This document shows, piece by piece, positions 16,861 through 26,405 of a DNA stretch of 64,000 nt. The stretch lies in contig BQMY01000075.1 of assembly GCA_022181065.1 (NCBI GenBank), positions 1 through 64,000 on the forward strand, read 5' to 3'. Position 1 is the first letter of the stretch. Each line of letters starts with the position of its first letter. The stretch comes from Melioribacteraceae bacterium. Its GTDB lineage: Bacteria > Bacteroidota > Ignavibacteria > Ignavibacteriales > Melioribacteraceae. The translations under genes were made by a program, and so were the position numbers. The notes below the pieces were generated by a model. It saw only the letters and a list, made by a program, of their open reading frames with translations, had not been told where the DNA came from and did no database searches.

Positions 16861-18888
16861 TTATTTTCTATAAACTTCGAGCCAGTCGTAAACCGTATTC
16901 CACCATAATTTTGCGTTTTGAGGTTTTACAACAAAGTGATACTCATCAGGGAAATAAAGGAATTTACTCTCTACTCCCATTTTCTGCAGACTTGTAAACA
17001 ACTCAAATGCCTGCCCTTCCGGCACACGGAAATCGTAAGCGCCATGAACCACAAGCATAGGGGTTTTGAAATTCTGAACAAATTTGTGTGGTGACCATTT
17101 CTGATAAAGTTCAGGGTTCTCCCAGGGTGTGCCGCCAAATTCCCACTCGGGAAACCATAATTCTTCAGTCGCGCCATACATACTTTCAAGATTGAAGACA
17201 CCAGCATGGCATACCAGGGTATTAAATCTGTCTGTGTGACCTGCAATCCAGTTGATCATGTAACCACCGTAAGAGGCACCAGCCGCAAAGACATTATTTT
17301 CATCAGTGTAAGGTAATTTTTCAAGCGCGTAATCGAGGGAGTTCATAAGATCAGTATAAACCTTACCGCCCCAATCCTGCGAGATTTCATCCGTGAATTT
17401 CTGACCGTATCCAACACTACCGCGCGGGTTGGGAGCAACAACCACATACCCCGGAGCAGCGAACATCTGCAGGTTCCAGCGATAGTGGAAATCGTCAGTC
17501 CAATGTCCCTGTGGGCCTCCATGGATCAGGAACATCACGGGATATTTCTTCCCTTCCTCAAAAAACGGAGGTTTCACAACAATTGACTGTACTTTTGCGC
17601 CATTCGCGCCTTCAGCCCAAAATGATTCAACTTCATTCCATTCGATGTTCGCGAGAATGTCGTTATTAACAAATGTAATCTGCTTGATTTCACCTGAGTC
17701 AAGATTGTAACTAAAGAGTTCTTTTGGTTGTGTGGATTTCTGCTGAAGGAAATACAATATTTTTCCATTTCCGGAAAGTGAAATTGAGCTGTTATCTTTC
17801 TGCTCAACTACAACTTTATATTCACCTGTTTCAACATCGATCTGGAAGATTGAGCTGAACATGGTATTCGGTGTAACAAAATAGATGGTCTTTCCATCAT
17901 TTGACCAGATAAAACTGCTAACCGAATAATCCATTTTTTCATTAAGAAAACGTTGTTTACCCGTTTTAACATCATGGATTACGAGTCTGTATTTATCCGC
18001 CTCAAAACCGGGGCGTTCCATCGAGACAAATGCGAGTTTTGAACCATCAGGTGAGAATTTAGGCGTATTGTCATTACCGCCGCCGGGCGAAACCTGCGTA
18101 AATTCCGGCTTTGTGTTTTCTTTCAGTTTGGTGATATCTATCTGATAAACGTTGTTATCTGTGCTCGTCGCGAGGAATTTATCCCGGTTTTGTGTATAAA
18201 CAACACTATTCCCGTCGGGTGAAAATGAATAATCATCACTGCCGCCGAGTGAAATCGGAGGTACATCAAATGAAGATGAAATATTAAGATCGGTCACTTT
18301 TCCTGTTTCTGTTTCTAGAAGGAATAAGTGACTTCTTTTTTTACCCCGCCAGTCGTTCCAGTGACGGTACATCAATTCATCAAAAATCTGTGCTTTCACA
18401 AGAGATTCTTTTGCTTCATCATCTTTCTTTTTGTTACACTCCTGAGTCAAACAGTCAGGATAAACAGAAGAAACAAAAATTGCTTTTTTCCCGTCGGTTG
18501 ACCATTCCACACCGGAAACACCGGTATATAGGTCTGTCAACTGTTTTTCATTTCCACCATCGAGATCAGATACAAAAAGATTTCCATCTTTTATATATGA
18601 AACCTTGCCAAGGGGAGTAAAAACCGGAGATGAAATTTTTTCACCTGCTCTGAATTCACGTTTGTTCGAACCATCTGAATCTATCAGATATACTTTTTTG
18701 CTGCCGGAATTTTCTTCCATGCTATATTTTGTTACATCGAAGGCAATTGTTCTGCCATCGGGAGATACAGAATATGAGTCGATCCGATTCATATTCCATA
18801 AATCTTCTATTGTAATTGCGTGTTTTTGCTGCGCCACAAGGGTGGTTCCGATTAAGAGTGTAAGGATAAAGAAGATTAGATTTCTCAT
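16861..18888 (-). CDS. Secreted S9-family peptidase (prolyl oligopeptidase/acylaminoacyl-peptidase type)
   Basis: Serine peptidase or exo-oligopeptidase acting on short peptides, probably periplasmic. 675 residues: signal peptide MRNLIFFILTLLIGTTLVAQ, then a TolB/WD40-like beta-propeller (~25-400, repeated SPDGRTIAF, STDGKKAIFV, SPDGNSVVY, SPDGSKLAFV, SGNGKILYF blades), then an alpha/beta-hydrolase domain. The catalytic triad reads Ser539 in GASYGGY, Asp619 in GAYDFRVP and His651 in DEYHFV. HGGPQGHW and NPRGSVGYGQ form the oxyanion and substrate-side loops. The gene is alone, divergent from mltG, with a repeat copy downstream. Confidence 0.93.
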   Translation of the reverse strand: MRNLIFFILTLLIGTTLVAQQKHAITIEDLWNMNRIDSYSVSPDGRTIAFDVTKYSMEENSGSKKVYLIDSDGSNKREFRAGEKISSPVFTPLGKVSYIKDGNLFVSDLDGGNEKQLTDLYTGVSGVEWSTDGKKAIFVSSVYPDCLTQECNKKKDDEAKESLVKAQIFDELMYRHWNDWRGKKRSHLFLLETETGKVTDLNISSSFDVPPISLGGSDDYSFSPDGNSVVYTQNRDKFLATSTDNNVYQIDITKLKENTKPEFTQVSPGGGNDNTPKFSPDGSKLAFVSMERPGFEADKYRLVIHDVKTGKQRFLNEKMDYSVSSFIWSNDGKTIYFVTPNTMFSSIFQIDVETGEYKVVVEQKDNSSISLSGNGKILYFLQQKSTQPKELFSYNLDSGEIKQITFVNNDILANIEWNEVESFWAEGANGAKVQSIVVKPPFFEEGKKYPVMFLIHGGPQGHWTDDFHYRWNLQMFAAPGYVVVAPNPRGSVGYGQKFTDEISQDWGGKVYTDLMNSLDYALEKLPYTDENNVFAAGASYGGYMINWIAGHTDRFNTLVCHAGVFNLESMYGATEELWFPEWEFGGTPWENPELYQKWSPHKFVQNFKTPMLVVHGAYDFRVPEGQAFELFTSLQKMGVESKFLYFPDEYHFVVKPQNAKLWWNTVYDWLEVYRK

Positions 18889-19020
18889 TGATTCCCCATG
18901 ATTGTATTAAAAAGATCAATTAAAGTAAATTATATATTCTTGCGGAAATAATACAGAGGAAAGCGAAAAATTGGAGGAATATTTCGATGAGAACTTGTGC
19001 CAAACAGTTAAATAATCGTC

Positions 19021-19055
19021 AGTCGTCAGTCGAAAGTCTTAAGTCTTTAGTCGGG
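19021..19055 (+). repeat. Degenerate heptanucleotide array (AGTCNNN)x5
   Basis: Five consecutive heptads: AGTCGTC, AGTCGAA, AGTCTTA, AGTCTTT, AGTCGGG. The first four bases are constant, the last three vary. It runs directly into the ~80-bp repeat at 19053. Similar arrays occur at 37301, 41206 and 54811. Confidence 0.8.
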
Positions 19056-19134
19056 TGCTTCAACGCAACTCAGCAACCCTCAAATAATAGGCTCCTGAGT
19101 TTATCGCCTGTCTCGCAATGCGGGGAAGGACCGG
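19053..19134. repeat. ~80-bp dispersed repeat, copy in plus orientation
   Basis: GGGTGCTTCAACGCAACTCA ... CGCCTGTCTCGCAATGCGGG ... ACCGG. Inverted copies lie at 53945-54025 and 54296-54376, and a partial copy of its right half is near 57873-57908. It contains a CCCG/CGGG-type hairpin. Confidence 0.75.
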
Positions 19135-19154
19135 AAAAAGCACGATATTAAACG

Positions 19155-19208
19155 AACCCATCCTATCCGCCTGCGGCGGACTTCCCTTTATTAAAGGGAA
19201 GGACTTTT
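19155..19208. repeat. Mini-repeat copy with TTCCCTTT/AAAGGGAA hairpin
   Basis: AACCCATCCTATCCGCCTGC followed by GGCGGACTTCCCTTTATTAA and AGGGAAGGACTTTT. It is the same family as the argF terminator (7447-7491) and the nested copy at 54399-54441, but carries an extra CCGCC/GGCGG hairpin in place of one side of the stem. Confidence 0.75.
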
Positions 19209-19545
19209 GACCGTTGGCAAATCTGCTAGTTTTAAATGTCCTCCTTCGAAAGACGGAAGATGATTCATTGGGTTTTAGACTTTTTGGTCAACCTCGGTAT
19301 GTCTGTAGAATATGGTTAGCATGGTTTTATTAAACCCCGTATGTGTGGCATCTTATTGTGCATAGCTACAGTAGAAATCACATGCTACTCCTACGGAGGT
19401 TCGTGCTGATTATTGAACGATGTTTCTACAAACATTTCACCCTGTCAGGACTGAGATAAAATTGCTCAAATTGGAAACTTAATCCAATCGTGAAAGTAAA
19501 ATTTATTTGGTATATTTACACTCTTTGAAAACTACGACAGTTTAG

Positions 19546-20592
19546 ATGGACAATGATAAAAAAATCGCGTTTACGCGATTATTAAATAAAAACGAATCAT
19601 ATATAATAACTGCATTTTTTGTCTTTACACTTAGTTTGCTTTTATTCCTCTTTTTTACACCTAATTATCATTACAACGTAAACGGGATTGAGGTTGATGT
19701 AAAAAAGGGAATGACATTAAACGAAGTAGCCGATACACTATATGAAAAAAATGTGATTCCCTCAAAATTCCCGTTCAAGGTAAGCGCATTTTTTCTCAAT
19801 GCCGAAGAGCAGATCAAAGCAGGGAGATATGAGATCCCTGATGGGTTATCATATTTTGAGATAGTCGAACTACTTATGAGGGGTGTACCTTCCCAACAAA
19901 CTCTTGTGACGATTCCCGAAGGTATTTGGCAACACAAACTTGCCGGACTATTGCAAAAAAAACTGGGGCTCGATTCGCTTGAGATTATGCAGCTTTCTTT
20001 CGATAAGCGTTTTTTAAGGAGTGCGGGAATCGATTCCGATACCCTGGAAGGATATCTGCTTCCCGAAACATATTACTTCAGACCCAATTCTTCCGAAAGA
20101 ACAGTTCTTAAAAAATTGGTCAGGGAGATGAATAAAATATTTACCGATGAGCATCTCGCAAGATTGAAAGAACTGAAAATGACCAAACATCAAATATTAA
20201 CGATGGCATCCATTATTGAGGCTGAATCTAACATCACCTCAGAGTTTGCCAAGATATCAGGTGTTTATCATAACAGATTGAAAAAGGGAATTGCTCTTCA
20301 GGCTGATCCAACAGTCCAATATCTTAAGAGGCACAGAAAAAAATATAACCGTATATTGTACAAGGATCTTGAGATTGATTCTCCTTACAATACATATAAA
20401 TATGGCGGATTACCCCCAACACCGATAAATAATCCGGGGAAGCAGGCTGTGATTGCAGCACTATATCCGCAGCAGCACGATTATTACTTTTTTGTGGCGG
20501 ATGGTACAGGTTCGCACAGATTCGCAAAAACTATCAGTGAACATAACAGAAACGTTCAGGCATACAGAGAATGGCGCAGAACTCAAAGATAA
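19546..20592 (+). CDS. mltG: Endolytic murein transglycosylase MltG
   Basis: Inner-membrane lytic transglycosylase that cuts nascent glycan strands and sets their length. 348 residues with one N-terminal membrane segment (about 20-38, ITAFFVFTLSLLLFLFF), a LysM-like region, and the YceG catalytic domain. The catalytic Glu225 is in MASIIEAES; LEGYLLPETYYF and LQADPTVQY, then YGGLPPTPINNPG and HRFAKTISEHN are family signatures. The downstream lipoprotein gene starts inside its last seven codons, so the two are translationally coupled. Confidence 0.95.
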   Translation: MDNDKKIAFTRLLNKNESYIITAFFVFTLSLLLFLFFTPNYHYNVNGIEVDVKKGMTLNEVADTLYEKNVIPSKFPFKVSAFFLNAEEQIKAGRYEIPDGLSYFEIVELLMRGVPSQQTLVTIPEGIWQHKLAGLLQKKLGLDSLEIMQLSFDKRFLRSAGIDSDTLEGYLLPETYYFRPNSSERTVLKKLVREMNKIFTDEHLARLKELKMTKHQILTMASIIEAESNITSEFAKISGVYHNRLKKGIALQADPTVQYLKRHRKKYNRILYKDLEIDSPYNTYKYGGLPPTPINNPGKQAVIAALYPQQHDYYFFVADGTGSHRFAKTISEHNRNVQAYREWRRTQR

Positions 20593-22253
20593 TTTCGATT
20601 GCAACACTTTTTATTTTATTTATATCAGGGTGTGCAAACCAGTTACCTCCCCCCGGTGGTGACCCCGATACAATACCGCCCGAAGTGATGGCTGTTTATC
20701 CTCCAAACGGTACGACAAACTTCAGAGAAAAAACTATAGAAATAGAGTTTTCCGAATACATCAAGCGGAATAACGCGCGCGAGGCTGTTTTTATTTCACC
20801 AACAATTGAGGGGGAAATAGAATACTCATGGAGCGGCACGACACTCGAAATTGAGTTTGAAGACGATCTAACGGAAAATACTACATATACTGTGACCGCG
20901 GGAACCGATTTCCAGGATGAAAACAACAGAAACAATATGGCAGAACCTTTTGTTTTTGCGTTTTCAACAGGTGACAAAATAGATAAAGGCAAAATTGCGG
21001 GAAGGGTTTACGATAATAAACCGCTCGGTATCATTGTGGCAGCCTACAGAATAAATGATTCTATCCCTAACCCGAAGATCGATAAACCGGAGTATATTTC
21101 GCAGGCTGGTGATAAAGGGGATTTTACATTGTTAGGATTGTCTCCGAATACATACAGAGTTTTCGCGCTCCGTGATGATTTTAAGGACTTTCTTTACAAG
21201 GTTGAACAGGATGAATACGGCTCGCCAACACATGATATCGTACTTAGCGAGGAAGATTCGATGTATGTCGGACTCAATTTCAAGATGGCTCGTGAGGATA
21301 GCACTTTGCCGGAGTTAACTTCAGCGACTATGACGGATAAATATCACCTACTGCTTGAGTTCACCGAATTTATTGACAGTTCGAAAATCTCCGCAATGAA
21401 TTTTGAGATAATAGATTCAACTTCCGGAATGAAATTTAACCCGATTCATTTTTATAGAGGTAATGCCTCGGCAAGGCAATATTATATTTCGTTTAATGAT
21501 AGTCTGACGGTCGATGAGGAATTTACACTTAATGCAGTCAACATTTTCGATTACAGTAATAACCGGAATGAAATCACATCTGTGCCATTTATAGCATCTG
21601 ACAGACCCGATTCTGTCAAGCCGGATATACCTAAAGTAACCACCGACTTCGCGAATAATACAATCGACTTCAATGGTGGTTCTGTATTGTTGAATTTTAA
21701 TGATGGTATTGATTCCAGTCGGGCTGTTGGTTCTGTGCGTTTTAAGGATGAACATGATAAATTTTACCGGTTTTCAACTTCCCGTCCGGATGACGCCTCG
21801 CTAAAGATTGATATTTCCGAAAAGCTGGAACCCCGTAAAAAATACTCTCTTGTTCTGGATATGAATAAAATAGTTGACGCTGCAGGAAATGTGAGAGATT
21901 CGGTTCATACATTTGAGCTAACTACCTCAAGTGAACTTGATTTCAGCGGAATATCAGGAAAAATAACCGGTGTTATTCCTGAAGGTAAACTGTTTGTTAT
22001 CGCTGAGGAAGCCAGACCGAAAGGGGAAATAGTATCAGTTCCTGTAAGTGAAGAAGGGCTGTATAAATTCAAGCAGGTAAAACCGGGTAAATATCTCGTG
22101 TGGGCTTTTGGAGATAAAAATGGTAATCAGACATACGATAACGGTTCGATTGAGCCATTCGAATATGCCGAAAAGTTCGCTTATTTCAGGGATACATTGA
22201 ATTTACGACCACGCTGGCCCGTTGGGGATGTGGATATTATCTTTTCAGAGTAG
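20571..22253 (+). CDS. Ig-like domain lipoprotein (Big_5/SbsA-like)
   Basis: 560 residues. A lipoprotein signal with lipobox ISGC (MAQNSKIISIATLFILFISG, Cys21) is followed by PPPGGDPDTIPPEVMAVYPP. The first Ig-like Big_5 domain (about 35-135: YPPNGTTNFREKTIEIEFSE, then FAFSTGD) is followed by a carboxypeptidase-regulatory-like module (GKIAGRVYDN...PNTYRVFALRDD), more Big_5-like beta domains, and a second CnaB-like module at the C-terminus (GKYLVWAFGDKNGN). It is probably outer-membrane anchored and structural; this architecture is common in Bacteroidota and relatives. It overlaps mltG by 22 nt and converges with gatA, overlapping its end by 9 nt, so no separate terminator exists between them. 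Confidence 0.85.
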   Translation: MAQNSKIISIATLFILFISGCANQLPPPGGDPDTIPPEVMAVYPPNGTTNFREKTIEIEFSEYIKRNNAREAVFISPTIEGEIEYSWSGTTLEIEFEDDLTENTTYTVTAGTDFQDENNRNNMAEPFVFAFSTGDKIDKGKIAGRVYDNKPLGIIVAAYRINDSIPNPKIDKPEYISQAGDKGDFTLLGLSPNTYRVFALRDDFKDFLYKVEQDEYGSPTHDIVLSEEDSMYVGLNFKMAREDSTLPELTSATMTDKYHLLLEFTEFIDSSKISAMNFEIIDSTSGMKFNPIHFYRGNASARQYYISFNDSLTVDEEFTLNAVNIFDYSNNRNEITSVPFIASDRPDSVKPDIPKVTTDFANNTIDFNGGSVLLNFNDGIDSSRAVGSVRFKDEHDKFYRFSTSRPDDASLKIDISEKLEPRKKYSLVLDMNKIVDAAGNVRDSVHTFELTTSSELDFSGISGKITGVIPEGKLFVIAEEARPKGEIVSVPVSEEGLYKFKQVKPGKYLVWAFGDKNGNQTYDNGSIEPFEYAEKFAYFRDTLNLRPRWPVGDVDIIFSE

Positions 22254-23657
22254 TGAAAATATCTGTTTCGCGGCCGCGAACAAACCCGCGTCTGATAAAC
22301 GATTGCCGAACAGTTGAAGTCCGACGGGCATTTTTCCAGTTACATTTTTTACCGGCAGACTGATTCCTGGAATTCCGGCGAGGTTAGCGGATGTTGTAAA
22401 GATATCCAGCATATACATTTTGAGCGGGTCGTCAATATTTTCGCCTAACTTGAAAGCAGTACCGGGTGTGGTTGGTGTGAGAATAAAATCCACTTCCTCA
22501 AAAGCTTTATCGAAATCCTCGCGAATAAGTCGGCGTACTTTCTGTGCTTTAAGATAATAGGCATCGTAATATCCCGCAGATAGAACATACGTTCCAAGCA
22601 TGATACGACGTTTTACTTCATCACCAAAGCCCTCAGAGCGTGAATTTTCATACATTTCGGCAAGATCAGCGACATTTTCGCTTCGGTAACCGTAACGTGC
22701 GCCATCATAACGTGACAGGTTTGAAGATGCCTCCGCGGTAGTGAGTATGTAGTAAGTCGCTATTGTGTATTCGGTGTGCGGAAGGGAAATTTCCTTAAAT
22801 TTCACACCATTATTCTTCAGGGTAGAGATCGCCTCTTGAAGGGATTTGTTCACTTCTTCGTCGGTACCTTCGCCGAAATACTCTTTTGGCAATCCTATTA
22901 CAATTTCGTCAAGATTTTTTTCATCAGGAGTATATTGATGTTCCACAGAAGTTGAATCATTCTCATCAAAACCCGCGATTACCGAAAGTAGAAGCTCTGC
23001 GTCCTCAACATTATTGGCAAACGGACCAATTGTATCAAATGAAGAAGCAAAAGCAGTCAAACCAAAGCGTGATACGAGTCCGTAAGTAGGTTTCATCCCA
23101 ACAATACCGCAGTAAGAAGCCGGTTGACGTATAGAGCCGCCTGTATCTGTTCCTAGTGAGACATCACATAATCCCGCGGCAACAGCAACAGCGGAGCCAC
23201 CACTTGAACCACCAGGCACATAATCTTTATCTACGGGATTCAGCGCTGGTCCGAACGCGGAGTTTTCATTCGAAGAACCCATCGCGAATTCATCGCAATT
23301 GGTTTTACCGATAATTATCGCATCCTCATCGAGAAGTTTCTGTACAGCGGTTGCAGTATAGACAGCTTCAAAATCTTTCAGGATTTTGGATGAACAGGTG
23401 AGGGGATTATCTTTCAGGGAGAGAACATCCTTTATGGCTACTACAAGTCCGGCAAGCTTGCCGAAATTACCCGATTTTATTTTTGCCTCAACTTCCAAAG
23501 CGCGTTTTTTCGCAGCGTCTTCGAAGACAAAGTTATAGGCGTTCAGGTCGCTGTTATCCCTGATTTTCTGAAGAAAAAAATCTACATTTTCAGAAAGTGT
23601 CAGCCGACCGGATTTAATTAATGCGAGTTTTTCCGAGAAGTTGGAGTAGGAAACCAA
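22245..23657 (-). CDS. gatA: Asp/Glu-tRNA amidotransferase subunit A
   Basis: Glutaminase subunit of the GatCAB complex, which converts Glu-tRNA(Gln) and/or Asp-tRNA(Asn) to the amide forms. 470 residues with the amidase-signature Ser-cisSer-Lys triad: Lys76 in VVAIKDV, Ser151 in GGSSGGS and Ser175 in TDTGGSIRQPA. DEFAMGSSNENSAFGP and PTTPGTAF further support GatA over a general amidase. gatB and gatC are not in the window. It is the last gene of the minus-strand psd-pssA-purS-purQ-tatA-gatA run and ends convergently inside the neighbouring lipoprotein gene. Confidence 0.96.
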   Translation of the reverse strand: MVSYSNFSEKLALIKSGRLTLSENVDFFLQKIRDNSDLNAYNFVFEDAAKKRALEVEAKIKSGNFGKLAGLVVAIKDVLSLKDNPLTCSSKILKDFEAVYTATAVQKLLDEDAIIIGKTNCDEFAMGSSNENSAFGPALNPVDKDYVPGGSSGGSAVAVAAGLCDVSLGTDTGGSIRQPASYCGIVGMKPTYGLVSRFGLTAFASSFDTIGPFANNVEDAELLLSVIAGFDENDSTSVEHQYTPDEKNLDEIVIGLPKEYFGEGTDEEVNKSLQEAISTLKNNGVKFKEISLPHTEYTIATYYILTTAEASSNLSRYDGARYGYRSENVADLAEMYENSRSEGFGDEVKRRIMLGTYVLSAGYYDAYYLKAQKVRRLIREDFDKAFEEVDFILTPTTPGTAFKLGENIDDPLKMYMLDIFTTSANLAGIPGISLPVKNVTGKMPVGLQLFGNRLSDAGLFAAAKQIFSLL

Positions 23658-23680
23658 AGTAAATCCCTGAAACTGAAGTA

Positions 23681-23875
23681 TTAAGACTTTTTATTATCAT
23701 TCGAGGAATTATCATCAATTTTGATATCTTCCTCAACATCTTTAACAGCTTTTTTGAATTCTTTCATACCTTTTCCGATACCCTGAGCAAGTTCAGGAAT
23801 CTTTTTAGCACCAAAAAGGAGAAGAACCGCAAAAACTATAGCGAATATTTCCCAAAATCCCATATTTCCAAACAT
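23681..23875 (-). CDS. tatA: Sec-independent protein translocase subunit TatA/E
   Basis: 64 residues. It has a short N-terminal membrane helix ([20 protein letters not shown]), the hinge and amphipathic helix with the invariant FGxxKxPEL ([20 protein letters not shown]), then an acidic tail. It forms the pore for folded twin-arginine substrates. tatC is not in the window. It sits between purQ and gatA in the same operon; this looks positional rather than functional. Confidence 0.95.
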   Translation of the reverse strand: MFGNMGFWEIFAIVFAVLLLFGAKKIPELAQGIGKGMKEFKKAVKDVEEDIKIDDNSSNDNKKS

Positions 23876-23890
23876 TTATTTAATAACTCC

Positions 23891-24586
23891 TTAATTAACC
23901 AAACTTTTAACAATCGACTTAAATACACCGGCACCATCATCGTTACGTAACACAGGGTCAACGCATCTTTCCGGATGAGGCATCATTCCAAGTACATTTC
24001 CCTGCTTGTTGGTGATACCCGCAATATTGTTTACAGAACCATTTATATTATGTTCCAGCGAAGTATCACCATCTGGTGAAGTATATCTGAAAACCACCTG
24101 AGAATTAGCTTCAAGGTCTTTTAATGTATTTTCATCTGTGAAATAATTGCCTTCACCATGCGCGACGGGTACTCTGATCACATCCTTTGTGATCTCCGAG
24201 CTGAACCGGGTATTTTTATTTTCCACTTTGAGAAAACTGTCTTTGCAAATAAATTTTAGTGATTCATTATGACGCATGGCACCGGGAAGTAAACCCGCTT
24301 CGAGTAGAATCTGAAAACCGTTACAGATACCAATCACAATACCACCCTTGTTGGCGAAGTTTACAACTTCCTCAATAACCGGGGAGAAACGGGCAATCGC
24401 GCCGGAACGAAGATAATCACCGTATGAAAATCCACCGGGAAGAACTATTACGTCGCTTCCTTTAAGATCGGGTTCTTTATGCCAAAGGAATTCAGCTTCG
24501 TAACCCAGTACCTTTTTGGTAGCGTAATAAGCGTCGTGATCACAATTTGAGCCGGGAAAAACAACTACACCAAATTTGGGCTTCAT
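23891..24586 (-). CDS. purQ: Phosphoribosylformylglycinamidine synthase subunit PurQ
   Basis: Glutaminase subunit of FGAM synthase (purine biosynthesis, step 4), passing ammonia to PurL. 231 residues with a class I amidotransferase fold: nucleophile Cys88 in [17 protein letters not shown], and His/Glu in [22 protein letters not shown] and [17 protein letters not shown] are PurQ-specific. It overlaps purS by 4 nt (ATGA). The large subunit purL is elsewhere. Confidence 0.97.
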   Translation of the reverse strand: MKPKFGVVVFPGSNCDHDAYYATKKVLGYEAEFLWHKEPDLKGSDVIVLPGGFSYGDYLRSGAIARFSPVIEEVVNFANKGGIVIGICNGFQILLEAGLLPGAMRHNESLKFICKDSFLKVENKNTRFSSEITKDVIRVPVAHGEGNYFTDENTLKDLEANSQVVFRYTSPDGDTSLEHNINGSVNNIAGITNKQGNVLGMMPHPERCVDPVLRNDDGAGVFKSIVKSLVN

Positions 24587-24834
24587 GATACTTTTTCCAA
24601 TGAATATTCAAAATCTTCCATAATCGGGTTTGCGAGGAGTTTTTCGCTATACTTTTTAACTTCCTCGGTTGCTGAATTTTCATCGTCGGTATTGACGAAA
24701 AATTCTATATATTTCCCTATTCTTGTACCAGAAACGTTGTTAAAACCCAATAATTGAGCCCCTTTTTCTACCGCTTTCCCCTGAGGGTCGAGGATAGATG
24801 GACGTCTTTTAATTATCACAGTTGCTTTATACAA
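24583..24834 (-). CDS. purS: Phosphoribosylformylglycinamidine synthase subunit PurS
   Basis: 83 residues, the small bridging subunit of the three-part FGAM synthase. [20 protein letters not shown] and [20 protein letters not shown] are the typical PurS strand-helix pattern. It precedes purQ with a 4-nt overlap and follows pssA by 9 bp. Confidence 0.95.
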   Translation of the reverse strand: MYKATVIIKRRPSILDPQGKAVEKGAQLLGFNNVSGTRIGKYIEFFVNTDDENSATEEVKKYSEKLLANPIMEDFEYSLEKVS

Positions 24835-24843
24835 TTTTATCTC

Positions 24844-25596
24844 TCAGTTTATTTCTTCACTAATTTTTACATCTTCATTTTTTGAATCGAACAGCTTGAA
24901 ATAGATTCCTCTAAAAATACCAAATAATACCAATGAAATAAAGAAAAAGAAAAGTAAGTCGCCGTTTGTAAGATATAATGCCACTATCGCGGCAGCGATT
25001 ATAAAAAGGAGCAATATTTTCACAGGTAACGAGTAACTGAATATTTTTGGGAACGCGTTATATTTTACTTCACTGACCATAAGGTAAGAAACCAACAGGA
25101 CAATAGCGATAAGAACATAGGCGTTATGAGGAACCATATCACCGGATTTGCCATAATTGTAAACGTAGGTAGCGATTGTGAGGGCGGCAACCGGAATTGG
25201 GAGTCCTTTGAAATCAGCTTTTACATTAACATCCCCGATTTGAGAGTTAAAACGCGCAAGACGAAACGCTCCGAAAACAAGCGGGAATGAGCTTAGAATA
25301 ATACCATAATAATCATATCTTGATAACTCAACCTGCAAAATCAAAAACGAAGGTGCAGCTCCAAAACTTACAATATCAGAGAGGGAATCGAGTTCTACCC
25401 CGAAACTGCTGGAGGTTTTTACCATACGCGCGAGCATTCCATCGAACAAATCAAAAAATGCCGCGGCGATAATTGCGTAAACAGCAAAATCGTACTGACC
25501 TCTGCTGGCAAATACAATAGATAAAAATCCGCAAAAAATATTTAACGCGGTAAAACTGTTGGGAATAATAGCTTTTGAAAGCTGAACATTTCTCAT
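24844..25596 (-). CDS. pssA: CDP-diacylglycerol--serine O-phosphatidyltransferase
   Basis: Makes phosphatidylserine from CDP-diacylglycerol and serine. 250 residues, about eight membrane helices. The CDP-alcohol phosphotransferase motif DG-x2-AR-x8-G-x3-D-x3-D is complete in DGMLARMVKTSSSFGVELDS followed by LSD. The N-terminal IPNSFTALNIFCGFLSI is typical of the membrane-type (subclass II) enzyme. It overlaps psd by 4 nt, so phosphatidylserine synthesis and decarboxylation to phosphatidylethanolamine are co-expressed. Confidence 0.96.
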   Translation of the reverse strand: MRNVQLSKAIIPNSFTALNIFCGFLSIVFASRGQYDFAVYAIIAAAFFDLFDGMLARMVKTSSSFGVELDSLSDIVSFGAAPSFLILQVELSRYDYYGIILSSFPLVFGAFRLARFNSQIGDVNVKADFKGLPIPVAALTIATYVYNYGKSGDMVPHNAYVLIAIVLLVSYLMVSEVKYNAFPKIFSYSLPVKILLLFIIAAAIVALYLTNGDLLFFFFISLVLFGIFRGIYFKLFDSKNEDVKISEEIN

Positions 25597-26243
25597 TTTA
25601 CATTCTCGAACAAGATTGTTTCGCCGGCTGCTACGATATCGCCTTCCTTGACATTCAGTTTCCAGTCTTTTGAGACAATCACATCAACACGGCTGCCAAA
25701 TTTTATCATTCCGAAACGTTCACCTTTGTAAACCTTTTGACCCGGTTCAAGTTCATACACAATTCTTCTTGCTACGGCGCCCGCAACCTGAGTGAAAAAA
25801 ACGTTGCCATGCTTACTTTTGATGCCGATTTCGGAACGTTCATTTAATTTATCTGCTTTATCATGATAAGCTACGAGATACTCACCCTTAATGTAATCAA
25901 CCTTTTCAACTACTCCGTCAATAGGTATTCTGTTAACATGAACATTTAATGGCGACATAAAAACAGAAACCTGAGTGCATTCACCTTCCACGTATGGATG
26001 ATCAGTGATATCCTTTATTATCAGAACCTTTCCGTCTGCGGGTGAAACAATAATATTATCCCCTTCCGGCGGTGTACGATCAGGATCGCGGAAAAAGTTG
26101 AGTGTGAAAATCATTAACAAACCACCAAGAACAAAAAGCGCGTATTTGGCGATATTATTGTTTATATATATACCTGCAACGACTAATAGAAATACTATTA
26201 CCGTTACAACACCTATTGTAAAATAACCGTATTTGGTAAGCAT
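25593..26243 (-). CDS. psd: Phosphatidylserine decarboxylase (short form)
   Basis: Converts phosphatidylserine to phosphatidylethanolamine. 216 residues: two N-terminal membrane helices, then the catalytic domain with SPADGKV, MSPLNVHVNRIP and AGAVARRIV. Self-cleavage at Gly183-Ser184 in KFGSRVDV would yield the pyruvoyl group on the small alpha chain. The short length and FGS motif fit the archaetidylserine/short PSD subgroup found in this bacterial lineage. It is the first gene of the six-gene minus-strand run and divergent from ybaB. Confidence 0.94.
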   Translation of the reverse strand: MLTKYGYFTIGVVTVIVFLLVVAGIYINNNIAKYALFVLGGLLMIFTLNFFRDPDRTPPEGDNIIVSPADGKVLIIKDITDHPYVEGECTQVSVFMSPLNVHVNRIPIDGVVEKVDYIKGEYLVAYHDKADKLNERSEIGIKSKHGNVFFTQVAGAVARRIVYELEPGQKVYKGERFGMIKFGSRVDVIVSKDWKLNVKEGDIVAAGETILFENVK

Positions 26244-26405
26244 ATTAATCTTGAATTGATTATATAATAACTACTTCTTTTTTAATAAAACTAATTTTTC
26301 TTAAATTTGTTGAACTAAATATAGTTCCGATTACTTGTAAATAAAAATACGAACAGGAAATATAAGAAATATAAAGATAAATAATATTTGTCTTCCGGAG
26401 GAAAA

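Larger units (their letters stand above)
18889..19545. other. 657-bp intergenic region, mosaic of repeat elements
   Basis: No gene found. In order it holds a heptanucleotide array (19021-19055), an ~80-bp repeat shared with 53945-54025 and 54296-54376 (19053-19134), a mini-repeat shared with 7447 and 54399 (19155-19208), and a shortened copy of the GGAGG palindrome family (19232-19264). A further ~170 bp of unknown character follows (about 19280-19450, with CTACGGAGGTTCGTGCTG and TGTTTCTACAAACATTTCA) before the mltG leader. The promoters of the divergent S9 peptidase and mltG genes must lie at its two ends. Confidence 0.6.
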
